The position numbers and the translations under genes are program-made. From Glycine soja (lineage: Eukaryota > Streptophyta > Magnoliopsida > Fabales > Fabaceae), in the NCBI RefSeq assembly GCF_004193775.1, contig NC_041020.1, positions 9,493,198-9,557,197 of the forward strand: a DNA stretch of 64,000 nucleotides, read 5' to 3'. The notes under the pieces were generated by a model that did no database searches, was not told where the DNA came from, and saw only the letters and a list, made by a program, of their open reading frames with translations. Shown piece by piece: positions 21,777 to 34,122 of the stretch. The stretch's first letter is position 1. Each line of letters opens with the position of its first letter.

Positions 21777-23843
21777 TGTAACACCCCATTTTTCGTAAAA
21801 TAAATTAAAAAGGAATTTTATTTAAAAATAAATAGAATTTTAGAAAAATGAAGAGGTTTTTATAATTAAATAAATAAGAAGAAATAACTTTATTAATTAA
21901 AATAATGGTTTGAAGGAAAATAAAAAAATATTTTATTTATTCATTTGATATGAAATAAAATAGAGTTCTTGTTTATAAGATAATAAAAATAAATAAAAAT
22001 AGAGTAAATAATAGGTTGAGAGTACCCAGCTATAAATAGAGACATATGAGGTCTGTTTTTAGACTGACGATACGTCTCTACGCTTTCTCTTGCCCTCATT
22101 CGTTTCCCCTTCTCTCCCCCTCAAAACTTTCTCTTTTTCTCGCATACACTCAAACCTGTTTAAGTAAAATGATAATCCCAGTCTCGTTAACCGTTGGATC
22201 GTCATGAAATTTAAACAAGATACTTGAAACGTATTTTGGCACACACCCACCGTTGGGATTTTCAAGATAATGTCTGTGGTGGAAGAAATGTCCCTTGCAC
22301 TGAGCTTTTTCTTTTTCTCGCATACACTTAAACCTGTCCCTATAAAACTACTATCCAGGACTTGTTAACCATTGGATCGTTGTGAAATTTGGACACCACC
22401 TTCGGAATCCATTTTCACATAGTCTCACTGTTGGGATTTGCGAAATAATGTTTTTGCAGAGAGAAATTAGTCTCTCATGTTGACAGTGAAGTGAAGGCTA
22501 CAATCTCTTATCCTTCTTTGTGACATTTGGAAATCCTAGCAAAACAATCAGAGGAAAAACTTGAGGAGTCTCATGGAACCACTAAAGATACTGTTATTAC
22601 TATTGGACTACACCCGTGAGCCAACTTAGAGATAAGGAATGAGTTTATCGCAATTGAGGTTAGAATGAACATGTGTAGGGATCCTTAGAGGATTAAATTG
22701 AGGTTTATTTGAGATGTTTATTGAATTATAATTTTCCTTTACGATTATGAATATGATATTGTTGTGTTTGACGGACCAATGGATGTCCTGATACAAATTG
22801 GTTGATAAAATTGAGTGCTCTTAGTATTTTCGTGTTTTTGACCTATGATTTTGATATGATTGTGTGAAATTGTTTGAGAGGTTTTACTCCACATGTTGTG
22901 AGAAACATTTTTGTATAAATTTTTTGTGCTTTGGACAAGATTTGCTAGATTGACATGATAAATTGTTATATTGAGATTATGAAATGGTGATTCAAATTGA
23001 GAGTAAGTGACAAATTAAACCTATGATGAATGGTGAGATACATGTGTATTGAGATGTTATATGTATTGAGTTGTGAGCTATAAATTATGCAATCACACAA
23101 TTGTAAGACCCTTTAAAGGCGACGAATTTTTGCGCGATGAGTATTGTGATGAGATCCATTGTGGGAACCCGACGAGTTGAATCACTTTAAGGCACGACGA
23201 GTTAAAATGATTTTGAAAACAATTGAGTAGTTATGTGTATTGTATAATTCATAGGTAAAGTGTATATGATATATGAGGTGTGATAATATGTTACTTTGGG
23301 ATTATACCATCGCGATTAAGACCGGGTGTATGTGATAAATTGAGTATGCATTGACTTGTAATACATATGTGCATTGAGATGTTGTGTGCATTAAGTGTGG
23401 GATATGAATTGTACAATCACATGACTATAAGACCCTTTAAGGGCGATGAGTTAATGTGCGATGAGTATTATGATGGGAACCACTGTGGGGACCTGACAAG
23501 TTTAATCATAAGCGCGACGAGATAAAATTATTTTGAGAACAAGGAGTCGTGTGTTTTGTACAGTTCATAGATAGAGTCTATGTGCTAAAATATTTTCTCG
23601 GTTGAACCTGAATCAGGAGGGAAAAGCCCTGACGGACTCTTTGAAGTCTAAGCCTTGGGGGTAAATACACCCGGTTTGAGTGCTCCTTTAAGCCTGTGCC
23701 GATCCCACATGGTTGGAGAATTCTCGTAAAATAGCGTGACCCTGACTAGCCTTCCTATGATTTTACCTAGTGAGAGTGACATGACTTACTGGTATGTGGT
23801 CTGTCTTGTCATGTACTTCTAGGCGTCCGATGAGGTTTTTCAC
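21777..23843 (+). mobile_element. Truncated long LTR of an unidentified retrotransposon
   Basis: Begins TGTAACACCCCA, a frequent start of long LTRs in legumes, followed by AT-rich U3-like sequence, a TATA-type CTATAAATAGAG near 22,031, then a long leader. It contains two pairs of internal repeats: TTTTTCTCGCATACACT blocks near 22,133 and 22,313, and a ~325-bp unit (CAATCACA..TAAGACCCTTTAA..GGCGA) near 23,090 and 23,415. No coding region and no partner LTR are present; it ends abruptly at the gypsy element. The identity as an LTR is inferred from the ends and the promoter. Confidence 0.5.
22029..22042 (+). promoter_or_regulatory. TATA box in the truncated LTR
   Basis: AGCTATAAATAGAG is followed by a pyrimidine-rich leader, as at the U3/R border of plant LTRs. 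Confidence 0.5.
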
Positions 23844-24746
23844 TGAGCCTTAGGGTAGATTTCGGGCCCATGGGCTAAGTATGAGCCCACTTATCTTTGT
23901 ACATATTAGATTAAGGTTTCTTTAATTTTGGGCCTTGTATTTAGGGCTTCATAATGTAGGTAGGGTACCCTAGAAATGTAGGATTTTCCAACCCTTGTAT
24001 TTTAGGACACCTAGACTAGTTTTTGTATTAGGGGTAGTTTTGTAATTTCACATGCATTAAGTGAATATTTGATGTGTGTGTTGAGAAATAAATTTAATTG
24101 ATTTGGGAGAAGCCCAATCCAATTAAATTTTAGAGGGGGGGGGGGTGAGCATTTGCTTGCTACACCCCATTGCCACATCATATAGTCACACTTTGTGCAT
24201 GTTCTTCATGCTTTACATGCCTCATGACATCTAAGCACACTTAGTGGAAAATCTTGGACTTGATCTTGGATTAGTGGGCTGAACCATAGTTAAAATTCAC
24301 TAATCATAATTAGTGAAATTTTGGCTCGAAAATTTGGCTCCAAAATTTGGCTCCACAAATTCAATTTCAAATTCAAGTGAAATTTGAATAGAAATTCAAA
24401 TTTCCCTCCAATTTTGTGTGACACTTAGGCTATAAATAGAGGTCATGTGTGTGCATTTTTTTGAACTTTGATGATTTGAAAATTAAACTTCAGATTTTAG
24501 AGCTCTTTTAGAGCACAAAATTTCGTGCTCTTCTCTCCCTCTCCCTTCATTCATCTCATTCTTCCTCCAAGCTCTTATCCATGGCCTCCTATGGTGGTGA
24601 ACTTCTTCTAGACTCATCTTCTCCTTGAAGTGGCGTCTCTTCTCTCTCTTCCTGCTCCATTCCGCTGCCATTCATCTTCCAAGAAGCAAAGGAATCCATT
24701 GATGAAGAAGATCCTAGGCTTACAAGCTCCAATGGAGCTTACATCA
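23844..24746 (+). repeat. 5' LTR of the gypsy element (903 bp)
   Basis: TG..CA ended. Contains CTATAAATAGAGG near 24,431, a plausible promoter. It differs from the 3' LTR by scattered substitutions, a longer G run near 24,140, and one extra copy of a 16-base AAAATTTGGCTCC-type unit near 24,330. Confidence 0.92.
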
Positions 24747-24748
24747 TG

Positions 24749-24761
24749 TGGTATCAAGAGC
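24749..24761 (+). other. Primer binding site of the gypsy element
   Basis: TGGTATCAAGAGC lies two bases after the 5' LTR. It is the initiator-Met tRNA site with one extra A. Confidence 0.8.
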
Positions 24762-26804
24762 ATCTTCATCTAGGTGATGTTCTTTTGCTTCCTCTATCTT
24801 TTTGTTGGTGAATTCTCTTTAATTCCTTGTTCTTCATCTTATTCTCCATGTATATCCTCTATTGTCTTGTGGTTTGGTGCTGTTTAGAGTAGATTAAAAA
24901 AAAAATAAACCGATTAAATCTTAGATCTACACTTGTTCTTGCATTTCTATGGTTCAAAATTTGTAGATCTACTCTTGAATCATGTTTTTGTGTTGATTTT
25001 AGGTTCTATCATTTTTTATTCATAATATTCTTGTGCTGAACCTTAGATCTAAATTTTTCTTCCAAAATATTGATTAGAAAAAAAACACAAAAATCTAAGT
25101 GTAAATCACTTAATCCATGTTGTCTTAGAGTCATGTTTAGTCATAGTAATTGTCACATTATGTTCTAAGTTTGTGTTGAATTTTTATTTTGTTGATCGAA
25201 TTCTAGATACATTTTTTCATATATTCTTGTTATTCTTAGCCTATCTTTTGAATTTTGAGTCTAATTCATGCATGTTATTTAGTTTATAACATGTTCTAAA
25301 TCAATTCCTAGAAGTAGTCTTGTTGTTGAACTTTTTTTTTTGTTTTCTAAGTTTCCTACATAATGCCTATGATGAAGTTGAGTTGTGGTGCTGATTTGTG
25401 GCTGGATTTGTGAATCAAATAAGTCTTAAGCTCTCTTGAATTGTGTTATTCAAGATAATTGAGCATAAGCAAACACAAATTGTAACTATCCAAGCCTTAA
25501 GCAACATAAACACTACTCTTGATTTTTAGGTTGAAATCGCTGGTGCTGGCAGCTTGAATATACAAACTTGTATAAATTACTTGGAATCGGTCACTACATG
25601 TTTTGAGCTGAAATATTTACTGAATTTTCTAGACATCTGGACCAAAATTATAAAAAAAGAATCAAGCGATTTGGATTAAAGTAAAAAATAATAAAAATCA
25701 CACAAGTTGGCAGAAAAATCAGTGTCCAGGAAAAAAAAAAGTGAAAGGGAAGTGTGCTTGTTGTTATGGCTCAAAATTTGTTCTATAATTGGTGCCTATT
25801 TTATACCAATCCTAATTCTGAAACTTCAATTGAAAATTATTATGAAAACAAGTGCCAAAACTAGAGGTTTCTTGAGTCTTTTTTTCTTTTTAGTTTTTCT
25901 ACTATACTAGAGCCATTCTAGGTTTCTCTTTGAGTCCTAGCTTGCTTTTGTGTGCTTTTCATTGCTTTAATTGTTGAATAATCCTTGAAAATTTGTCTTG
26001 TTAAAACTATATTGGTTTAGCTTTCATTTCATTTTTTTTTTGTCTTTGGTTATTGCTTGTCTCTTTGTTTCCTTGCTTGTGAGTTGCTATATAGGGAATT
26101 GGAAAGGAGGATTGGTGCCATACCTTGAAGAATTTGAGTCAAGAAGCAAGGGGCCAACCACCTTAAGAGCTATTGGATTAAGAAGCACTCCAAATTGAGT
26201 GAAACACCAAAGAGAGAATAGCCACCACAATTAAGGAATTTTTTTTTGTAATTTTGTAATTGGTAATTTGCTTTGCTTTCAAATTTTGTAACAAAAAGGC
26301 CTTTCATTGGAAGTAAGTTGGGAGCCTCCAATAGGTCACCCTAATTCCATTTGTGTGTAATAATTTTAGGCAATTTTCCCTTAGGATAGTGAGTGTTTTG
26401 TTGGGAGCCTTAAATGAGGTCATCCAAACACTCTTAGGATCCGCCTAGTTTGCATTTCTTGCACTTTAATTTCTTGCTTACTTTCATAGCTTATTTCCTT
26501 TATTCTCCATTGTCAAACCGCCTAGGTAGCTTTCCTTTTACCAATTAGTTTTTACCTTATTTTTCACACCTCTTTTAGTGTTTATTTTGGCTAGTTTCAA
26601 CCATAGTTTCTTTTACCTTTTGTTTTCAAACCCCCAACAAGAATGAACCATAACTTAGGAACCAACATGAGTCTTCATTCTTCATCTAGTGTTAATGGTG
26701 AGGGTTCTACTCCTAAGGACCCCTTGTATAAGATATTAGATGAGTTGAGATCCCTTAAGTTGTGGAAAGAAAAATAAGAGAGTAAAGAAAAAGGTAAAAA
26801 AAGA
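24762..26804 (+). other. Untranslated leader of the gypsy element
   Basis: About 2 kb between the primer site and gag with no supportable coding region; short frames at 25,707-25,910 and 25,998-26,198 have no domain. Such long leaders are usual in this group. Confidence 0.6.
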
Positions 26805-27746
26805 GTGGAAGAAATAAGTCAAGATGAAAGAGAGAAAATAAGAGAGGAAGAAAGAAGAAAAATAATGAAAGAAATGAAAAGAGAAAAACATGTCTCCTAT
26901 AGTAGTCATGACTCTTGCAAAAGTTTAAGTGAAGAACTTAGCGACTATTATAGAGGGCGCCATAGTTCACATACTAAACATCACTCCCAAAGAAGAGAAA
27001 AAGATAGAAGGCCTCAAGAGGTTAACATTAGCCTCCCATATTTCCATGGAAAAGATAATGTTGAGGCCTACTTAGATTGGGAAATGAAGGTTGAACAACT
27101 CTTTGCTTGCCATCATATTAGCGAAGAGAGAAAAGTTTCATTGGCTACCCTTAGCTTTCAAGGGTATGCCCTCTATTGGTGTACTTCCCTTGTTAGGGAA
27201 CGAAGGATTCATGGGGATCCTCCAGTAGAGTATTCTAATGATCTTAAGAATGCCATTAGGAAGAGGCACATTCCCTTCTACTATGAAAGAGAGCTTATGG
27301 ACAAGCTCCAAAGGCTTAGACAAGGGAGTATGAGTGTTGAAGAATATAGACAACAAATGGAACTACTCTTTTTAAGAGCTGGACTTAGGGAGGAGGAAAG
27401 AACAAGCATAGCTAGGTTCCTTAGTGGGCTTAATATGGAAGTGAGGGATAAGGTTGAATTCCTTCCATATAGGGACCTAGATGAGCTAGTCCAACTTTGT
27501 ATAAGAGTGGAGCAACAACTTAAAAGAAAGCCTTCTTCAAAATCTTATGGCTCTCACTCTTATCCAAGGAAGGACCAAGCCCATAGAATTTTAGGGGCTG
27601 TACCTTCAAAATCCAAGGAAGATAAGGGTAAGACCATAGGGAAATACACCCCTAAGACTAGTTCACAAGAAGGGACTAGCAACATTAAATGCTTCAAATG
27701 TCTTGGGAGAGGTCACATTGCCTCTTAATGCCCCACAAAGAAAACC
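26805..27746 (+). pseudogene. gag: gypsy gag with a stop inside the zinc knuckle
   Basis: The N-terminus is strongly charged (Glu/Arg/Lys-rich). A retrotransposon Gag domain follows: LPYFHGKDNVEAYLDWEMKV, YALYWCTSLVRERR and RLRQGSMSVEEYRQQMELLF. The CCHC knuckle reads CFKCLGRGHIAS, a TAA stop (27,726-27,728), then C; the stop replaces the residue just before the last cysteine (probably CAA to TAA). The downstream pol frame is in the same frame, so this one change uncouples Gag from protease. The first upstream ATG is at 26,805, but a gag start nearer 26,640 (ATGAACCATAACTTAGG) with a later stop at 26,776 is possible. Confidence 0.85.
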
Positions 27747-29390
27747 ATGATCATGAGGGGTCAAGACATTTATAGTAGTCAAGAGGAGACTACTTCTGAC
27801 CCTTCCTCTAGTGGAAGTGAAGATGAAGTAAGGGGTGAAGAATCTAGTGAGGAAGTCTACCCCCATGAAGAAGGTGACCTCTTAATGGTTAGAAGGCTCC
27901 TTGGAGGTCAATCTTGTGATCTATCTCAATCCCAAAGAGAGAACATCTTTCATACAAGATGCAAAATTTTAGATAAAACTTGTTCTCTCATTGTGGATAA
28001 TGGATCTTGTTGCAATTGTTGTAGCACAAAATTAGTTTCCAAGTTAAACCTCACTATCATTCCCCACCCAAAACCTTATAAACTTCAATGGCTCAATGAG
28101 CAAGGGAAAATGATAGTTAACCAACAAGTGAAGGTACCTTTCTCCATTGGGACATATAAGGATGAAGTTAATTGTGATATAGTTCCCATGGAGGCAGGAC
28201 ATATTCTTTTAGGAAGGCCATGGAAATTTGATAGGAAAATCATTTACAATGGCCTAACTAATGAAATTACCCTCACCCATATTGGCACTAAATTTGTGTT
28301 GCATCCTCAAACACCTTCACAGGTGGCCAAAGATCAACTAACTATGAAAGATAAGAGGGATGAGGAGAAAAAACTAGAAAAACAAAAGAAAAAGAAGGAT
28401 AGTAAGGCCTTGTCTTCAAAGGCCAAGGGGAAGGAAAAGGAGGAAAAGGATTCCTCTAAGAAGATTGTTGAGAAGGAAAATCATTTTGCAACAAAAGGTG
28501 ATATTAAAAGGGCACTCCTTCTTAAACAATCTTTCTACCTTCTCCTATCAAGGGAAACATCTCTTAGCACCGCCATACCTCTTGAGCTTGAGGTTATTCC
28601 TCAAGTAAAGGAGTTGTTGGATGAGGGTTTGGTTCGCAAGAGCTTAAATCCTTGTGCTTTGTATGTGCCTAAAATAGGTATTATTAGGCACCAAATCCCT
28701 ATGATAGGTGGTATGATGAATTTGTTGAGTGGTGCAACTCTCTTTTGTAAAATCACTCATGCACCCAACATTTTCATGATTTGTGTACATAGGGACTCAT
28801 TAGGTAGGTTTGTTCTTATTTTTTGTTTCAATGCAAACCTAGGTGCTCATGTGGGACATCTTAGGTTTGTCGTAATTTTTTGTAGGAATAATCAACATGA
28901 AACTAAAGAAAAAGGTATATTTTATTCCATTACTTTCCTTAACTTTTTAAATAGTGATCAAGGGCTTCCCATGGACCCTAAGAGAATAAAGGTCATTCTT
29001 GAGTGGCCTACTCCACCAAGTATAAGGGAAATTTGGGGCTTCAATATCTTAACAAACTTTTACAAAAGGTTTGTCCCATATTTTTCTATACTTGTAGCAC
29101 CACTCATTGAGTTGGGAAGGAACTATATTCTCTCACGGGAAGATGGCCAAGAAAGGGGTTTTCAGTCCTTATCGTACTCTAACACACCCAACATCACTAA
29201 TACATATGTTTTTATTCTTTTTACATGTGTTGAGGAAAGAATCCATGAGTTTCAAGAACCTCTGGATTTGAGGTCAAATCCTTTTCAAGGGGGAGGGAAT
29301 GATGCAATCCTACCCCTTCAAGGGCATTGGATAGAATATTCTAAGAAGATTGGGCCAAAGATGCAAGAGAAGGTCCTAGGGTTCTCATGA
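27747..29390 (+). pseudogene. pol: gypsy protease and internally deleted reverse transcriptase
   Basis: 547 open codons continuing the gag frame. After an acidic linker comes the aspartic protease with CSLIVDNGSCCNCCSTKLV (27,984-28,040). The active site reads DNGS where this family has D-[SG]-G-[ST]. GHILLGRPW marks the protease end. After a Lys/Glu-rich spacer the RT starts (VKELLDEGLVRKSLNPCALY, MNLLSGATLFCKI) but jumps straight to THAPNIFM, omitting the fingers segment, and the catalytic YxDD box is replaced by FCFNANLGAHV near 28,820. It ends with fragments resembling the RNase H connection (KVILEWPTPPSIREIWGF, NFYKRFVPYFSILVAPL). The frame stayed open despite losing catalysis. Confidence 0.85.
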
Positions 29391-30274
29391 GCCTTAGGGT
29401 AGATTTCGGGTCCATGGGTTAAGTATGAGCCCACTTATCTTTGTACATATTAGATTAAGGTTTCTTTAATTTTGGGCCTTGTATTTAGGGCTCTATAATG
29501 TAGGTAGGGTATCATAGAAATGTAGGATTTTCCAGCCCTTGTATTTTAGGACACCTAGACTAGTTTTTGTATTAGGGGTAGTTTTGTAATTTCACATGCA
29601 TTAAGTGAATATTTGATGTGTGTGTTGAGAAATAAATTTAATTGAATTGGGAGAAGCCCAATCCAATTAAATTTTAGAGGGGGAGGTGAACATTTGCTTG
29701 CTACACCCCATTGCCACATCATATAGTCACACTTTGTGCATGTTCTTCATGCTTTACATGCCTCATGACACCTAAGCACACTTAGTGGAAAATCTTGAAG
29801 TTGATCTTGGATTAGTGGGTTGAACCATAGTTAAAATTCACTAATCATAATTAGTGAAATTTTGGCTCCAAAATTTGGCTCCACAAATTCAATTTCAAAT
29901 TCAAGTGAAATTTGAATAGAAATTCAAATTTCCCTCCAATTTTGTGTGACACTTAGGCTATAAATAGAGGTCATGTGTGTGCATTTTTTTGAACTTTGAT
30001 CATTTGAAAATTAAACTTCAGATTTCAGAGCTCTTTTAGAGCATAAAATTTCGTGCTCTTCTCTCCCTCTCCCTTCATTCATCTCATTCTTCTCCTAAGC
30101 TCTTATCCATGGCCTCCTATGGTGGTGAGCTTCTTCTAGACTCATCTTCTCCTTGAAGTGGCGTCTCTTCTCTCTCTTCCTGCTCCATTCCGCTGCTATT
30201 CATCTTCCAAGAAGCAAAGGAATCCATTGAGGAAGAAGATCTTAGGCCTACAAGCTCCAATGGAGCTTACATCA
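29388..30274 (+). repeat. 3' LTR of the gypsy element (887 bp)
   Basis: Colinear with 23,844-24,746 and a few percent diverged by eye. Followed by ATCTCGAAC with no duplication of the left flank. Confidence 0.92.
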
Positions 30275-31891
30275 ATCTCGAACTTTGTGTTCATGGGAGC
30301 AGATGACTGAGTGGATTGCTTTAAGGAACCTTGTGCTGAAGGACATTGGGACACAATACTCTAATAAGATGTAACATTGGGGCATGGCTTTTTGTTTTAT
30401 TACATGATGTTTTGAACCAAAAATGTTTTTGACAAGTTTTATTTGGTAATAGTGAAGTGAATGTGAACCTTTTACCATGTGAATTCTTTTATGTTCATTG
30501 AATAAAATCTCATTTTATGTAATTTCATATTTTCATGTATTTTATTATATAAATATGTATATCAGGATAGAGGATGCCACATAAATTAACATTTTCATGC
30601 TTATTTATAAGGTTAATTGCTCAAAGGCTATGTTTGTTCATAAAGTTTTTATTTTATTTTAAATTGTAGATTGTAGATTCAAGATTCTCTTAGCAAGAAC
30701 TTTCTTTATGGCAACCAATCTTAACACCTGGATGGGTAAAACATGCAACATAACTCAATTAGTTTTACCATAGCCTCATAGTATGCACCAATTTTACATT
30801 GCCACATTTACTACAATCGGAATCATCTTTATACTTGATGATCTTGCACAATTTTTTTTCATTAGTGATGTGGTTGTTAGTTCTCTATTGCAGCAGATTT
30901 TTTTTTCCTTAGTATGTTGCAAAGTTTACATGTAGATACCTGATAGATTGCAGACTTCTATTTTTTATCCATTATCAGCTTGATAATTACTACCAGAATC
31001 ATCTTGGCCATGCACAATTTATTATTCCTTAAAAGAAATTGTTATTTATTTGGGGAATAGGCATAAGTGTGCTAGATGTTTGATGCATTTTTCATTTTAG
31101 AATTACATGTAAGAGAAGGCCTTATTTTGTTTAATTGAATATTACTCGTTTATGTATTTCTCAAGTTGATGATAGCTATTTTAATTGTTTTTTTCTTTTC
31201 TTAATTTTAAAGACTAAAATATGTGCTATATAGAAATTGGTCGGGGCAAAAGTGATCGTGGTGTTGAGGTTTGGCTAGATATAGATGATGATGGAGTGAT
31301 CATTGATCAGTAATGCGAGACGAGGGTTTTCGTGGGTCTTAGTCTTGATGTTGACTTCATTTTTTTTAAATTTTTAAGGTAATGTTATTGATTTTTTTAA
31401 ACATTTATTTTTTTCCAGCTATCTAACCCAAACCAAATTTGATGGGGTTGGTTTAGTTTGAGGTTGTATCATTTCACTATCATTTCACAGGCAGTTGCCT
31501 CCTGCACCTCTAAGTTGTTTCTTGCACTTTCTAGTTGCTTCCTGTTATTTTTTTCAACTTCTAAAATAACCAATGTAAAATTAAATTTTGGAATGCATCT
31601 CTTTTTTTCTTTCGGAATGACCAATCCGAAAGGTAAAAAAAAAAAAACATTTCAGAAAGTCTGCAAGAAGAAACTTGGGGGTGCAGGATGCAACCGCCCA
31701 TTTCACAAATCCCGACCTGATCGTGTTGTATTCTGAGAGGACGTAATTGCTCTACTCTCACTATTGCCTCCTACACTTCCCATTGCTTTTCAAAAAACAT
31801 ATTCCAAACTACAAATTACTTGTGAAATCAATTTTCTGGAATGTAATAATAAGTAAAAAAAAAACACAATAATAAGAGTGCACAAAACAAT
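30275..31891. other. Intergenic stretch with two weak exon-like segments
   Basis: 30,276-30,374 (plus) reads WEQMTEWIALRNLVLKDIGT before a stop, and 31,230-31,312 (plus) reads GRGKSDRGVEVWLDIDDDGV before a stop. Both have coding-like composition but I recognise neither, and no splice-linked partners are evident. The rest is AT-rich and noncoding. Confidence 0.3.
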
Positions 31892-32184
31892 GGATTTTGC
31901 TTTGGGCACCAGCAGATTTGCTGGTACACCCAACAAAATTTTAAAAATGCCCATTATACCCCTGTTATAAGTAGTGCTTTCCTTCTTCATTTTTCGTCTG
32001 AGCTTGTTTTCATTTTTCCTTCACCGTCGTTCGTTTCGTTTGTTCCATGAGAGTTTGTCGTTTGTTTTGGTGTCCTCTTTGGTCGAGCTACATTGTTTAC
32101 AATGGTTCATCAACAAGTGGTGGTTGTGTCGGTTGTTGGTTTGGTCATTAATGGAAGAGGTAAGATGGTCTTTTTTTTTTGCGT

Positions 32185-32335
32185 AATACTTACGGATTGG
32201 TAATCCGTAAGTTAAATTAAATTTATGGATTGATAATCCGTAAATTTAATTTAACTTACGGATTGAGAATCCATATGATTCATACGAAACATACAAATTG
32301 ACAATCTGTATGCTTTATACGCATTACCAATCCAT
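32185..32335. repeat. Subterminal palindromic repeats of the MULE
   Basis: Three consecutive units of TTACGGATTGRNAATCCGTAA-like palindromes plus two weaker ones. Each can form a short hairpin. Similar units recur near the other end at 33,757-33,820. Confidence 0.75.
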
Positions 32336-32640
32336 ATTCATGTTTTTAATTTATAAGTTGTTCTTTAAAATTTATTTAATTAGAAAAAATTAGAATTGAA
32401 AATTATAAAACTTTTAAATAGATATAATTAGAATGATCATTTGATAGTTATAGTTTGTATGGTAAGAAAGTGATATTTAGGGCTAAAAAATTTATACCGA
32501 ATTTTCTTTTTCATTTTTAATTTAATTTAATGCATTATATTAATAATTGCAGTAAAAAGTGCGAAAATTATATGATAGTATATTTATGATGTGGTTAAGG
32601 GTTTTTGTTTGTCATTGAAATTTTTGAATGCTTTGTTAAG

Positions 32641-33480
32641 ATGGACGAAGATCAGTGGATGTAAAATAGTGTAATGTGTGAAGAAGTTTATATGAATGAC
32701 CTAAATGAAGATGAAGGTGGTGTGAATGAAGAACATGTTGATTATTCTGATGCTTTCAATATTTCTCAGGTATTAATATGATTTATTGTTATTAAAGTAA
32801 TTAAATGAATGTTTGTTGAAGACTAAACTTGTATGGATTGCATTGTAGGTGTTTGCTACTTGTGATGATGTTCTGTAATGGGTTCGATTCGTTGCTTATG
32901 AAATTGGATTTGTGATGGTGATTATGAGGTCAAACACAAATAATGGTATTAGAGGAAGGACCTCATTTGTTTTAATTGGTTGTGAAAGGAGTGGTCAGTA
33001 TAGGGCCAAGAAGAAGGATTCGGTAAGAACATGTACTGGTGTTAGAAAATATGAGTATCTCTTTAAGCTGCGTGAAAAACCAATTATGGAAGGCAAATGA
33101 TGGATGATGAATTTAATTTGTGGGAGTCACAATCATGAATTGGCAAAGTCTTTAGTATAACATCCATATGCTAGTCGACTGACTAAGGATGAGAAAATCA
33201 TTGTTGCTGATATGACAAAGTCAATGGTGAAACCAAGAAATATTCTTCTAACATTGAAGGAGCATAATATCAATAGTTATACAACAATCAAGCAAATATA
33301 CAATGCAAGAAATGCTTACCGTTCTTCCATAAGAGGTAGTAATAATGAAATGCAACAACTAATGAAGCTTCTTGGACGGGATCAGTATATTCATTGACAT
33401 ATATTAAAGTATGAAGATGTTGTGCGTGACATATTTTAGAGTCATCCTGATGTAGTCAAATTAACCAATGTCTGTAATTT
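32641..33480 (+). pseudogene. MULE transposase N-terminal pseudogene
   Basis: Exon 1 (32,641-32,769) has an acidic N-terminus (MDEDQWM) and ends at CAG|GTATTA; exon 2 starts at 32,849 after TTGTAG. Exon 2 carries the FAR1-type DNA-binding region (MRSNTNNGIRGRTSFVLIGC, GSHNHELAKSLV) and the following LLTLKEHNINSYTTIKQIY, SSIRGSNNEMQQLMKLLGRD and DVVRDIF. At least six in-frame stops are present (near 32,659, 32,876, 33,098, 33,158, 33,395 and 33,437), several at expected Trp codons. The text ends after HPDVVKLTN; the DDE catalytic part is absent. Confidence 0.82.
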
Positions 33481-34122
33481 GATATTTTTGTCCAACCCAA
33501 ACATATGATTCTAACCATAATCTGCACATTAAAATAGTTATAATAATTTATGTAAGCGTTTCAAATAATACTTCAATCAATCTCAATTTAATAATTCATA
33601 AATAAAATTTTTATTATTTGTTCATTAACTTTTTTATTACTTTAATATATTCATAAATTCATATACAAATTCTTTTTTCAAATATATAGAGTTGACAACA
33701 CTAATTCTAATAAAAACTTAAAGTAATGACCAAAGTAAAACTACAATTTTGGCATACGGATTACCAATTCGTATAAGGTGTACGGATTGCCAATCCATAT
33801 GCCTTATAGGGATCCCCAATCCCCCTACCGTGAATGTGCAAAAAAATGACAAAGAAAAGCAAGGGCACTTACGACGGCGATGGACAACGGCAAGGCGGCT
33901 GTGGTGGTGGTCACTAGTGGCGCGACGACAACACGAACGGTGGCGTCAACGGCACGATGAAGAACGAACGCAAACAGAGGGAGAAGAAGAGTACTGTAGC
34001 GGGAAAAAAAGAAAAAGAAAAATACTTTTAAAAAATAGGTGAAGGGCATTTTTGCCACTTTACCTAATTTGCTGAGTGTACCAGCAGTTGGGCTGGTGCC
34101 CAAAGCAAAACCCAACAACAAT

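Larger units (their letters stand above)
23844..30274 (+). mobile_element. Defective Ty3/gypsy (chromovirus-like) retrotransposon
   Basis: Two LTRs of about 0.9 kb (23,844-24,746 and 29,388-30,274), both TGAGCCTTAGGG to GCTTACATCA, flank a Met-tRNA-type primer site, gag, protease and a collapsed RT. Protease-linker sequence such as ENIFHTRCKILDKTC and GHILLGRPWKFDRKII matches chromovirus polyproteins. Integrase and RNase H are missing, so it is a deletion derivative that could move only with help from a relative. No target duplication is seen: the left flank is TTCAC and the right flank ATCTC. Confidence 0.9.
31892..34113 (+). mobile_element. Mutator-like element with decayed FAR1/MuDR-type transposase
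   Basis: The ends are inverted: GGATTTTGCTTTGGGCACC at 31,892 and the reverse complement GGGTTTTGCTTTGGGCACC at 34,113, extending about 65 bp inward (CTGGTACAC, AAAATGCCC). Flanking nonamers CAAAACAAT and AACAACAAT match at 7 of 9, as expected for an old MULE duplication. Subterminal palindromes of the CGGATTG.NAATCCG type occur at 32,190-32,330 and 33,757-33,820. The transposase is truncated before its catalytic half. Confidence 0.8.

Noticed and set aside
33749..34121. Overlapping open frames on both strands near the right end of the MULE
   Set aside because: They fall in a GC-richer terminal region of a transposon and are rich in low-complexity Arg/Ser/Val; there is no family match.
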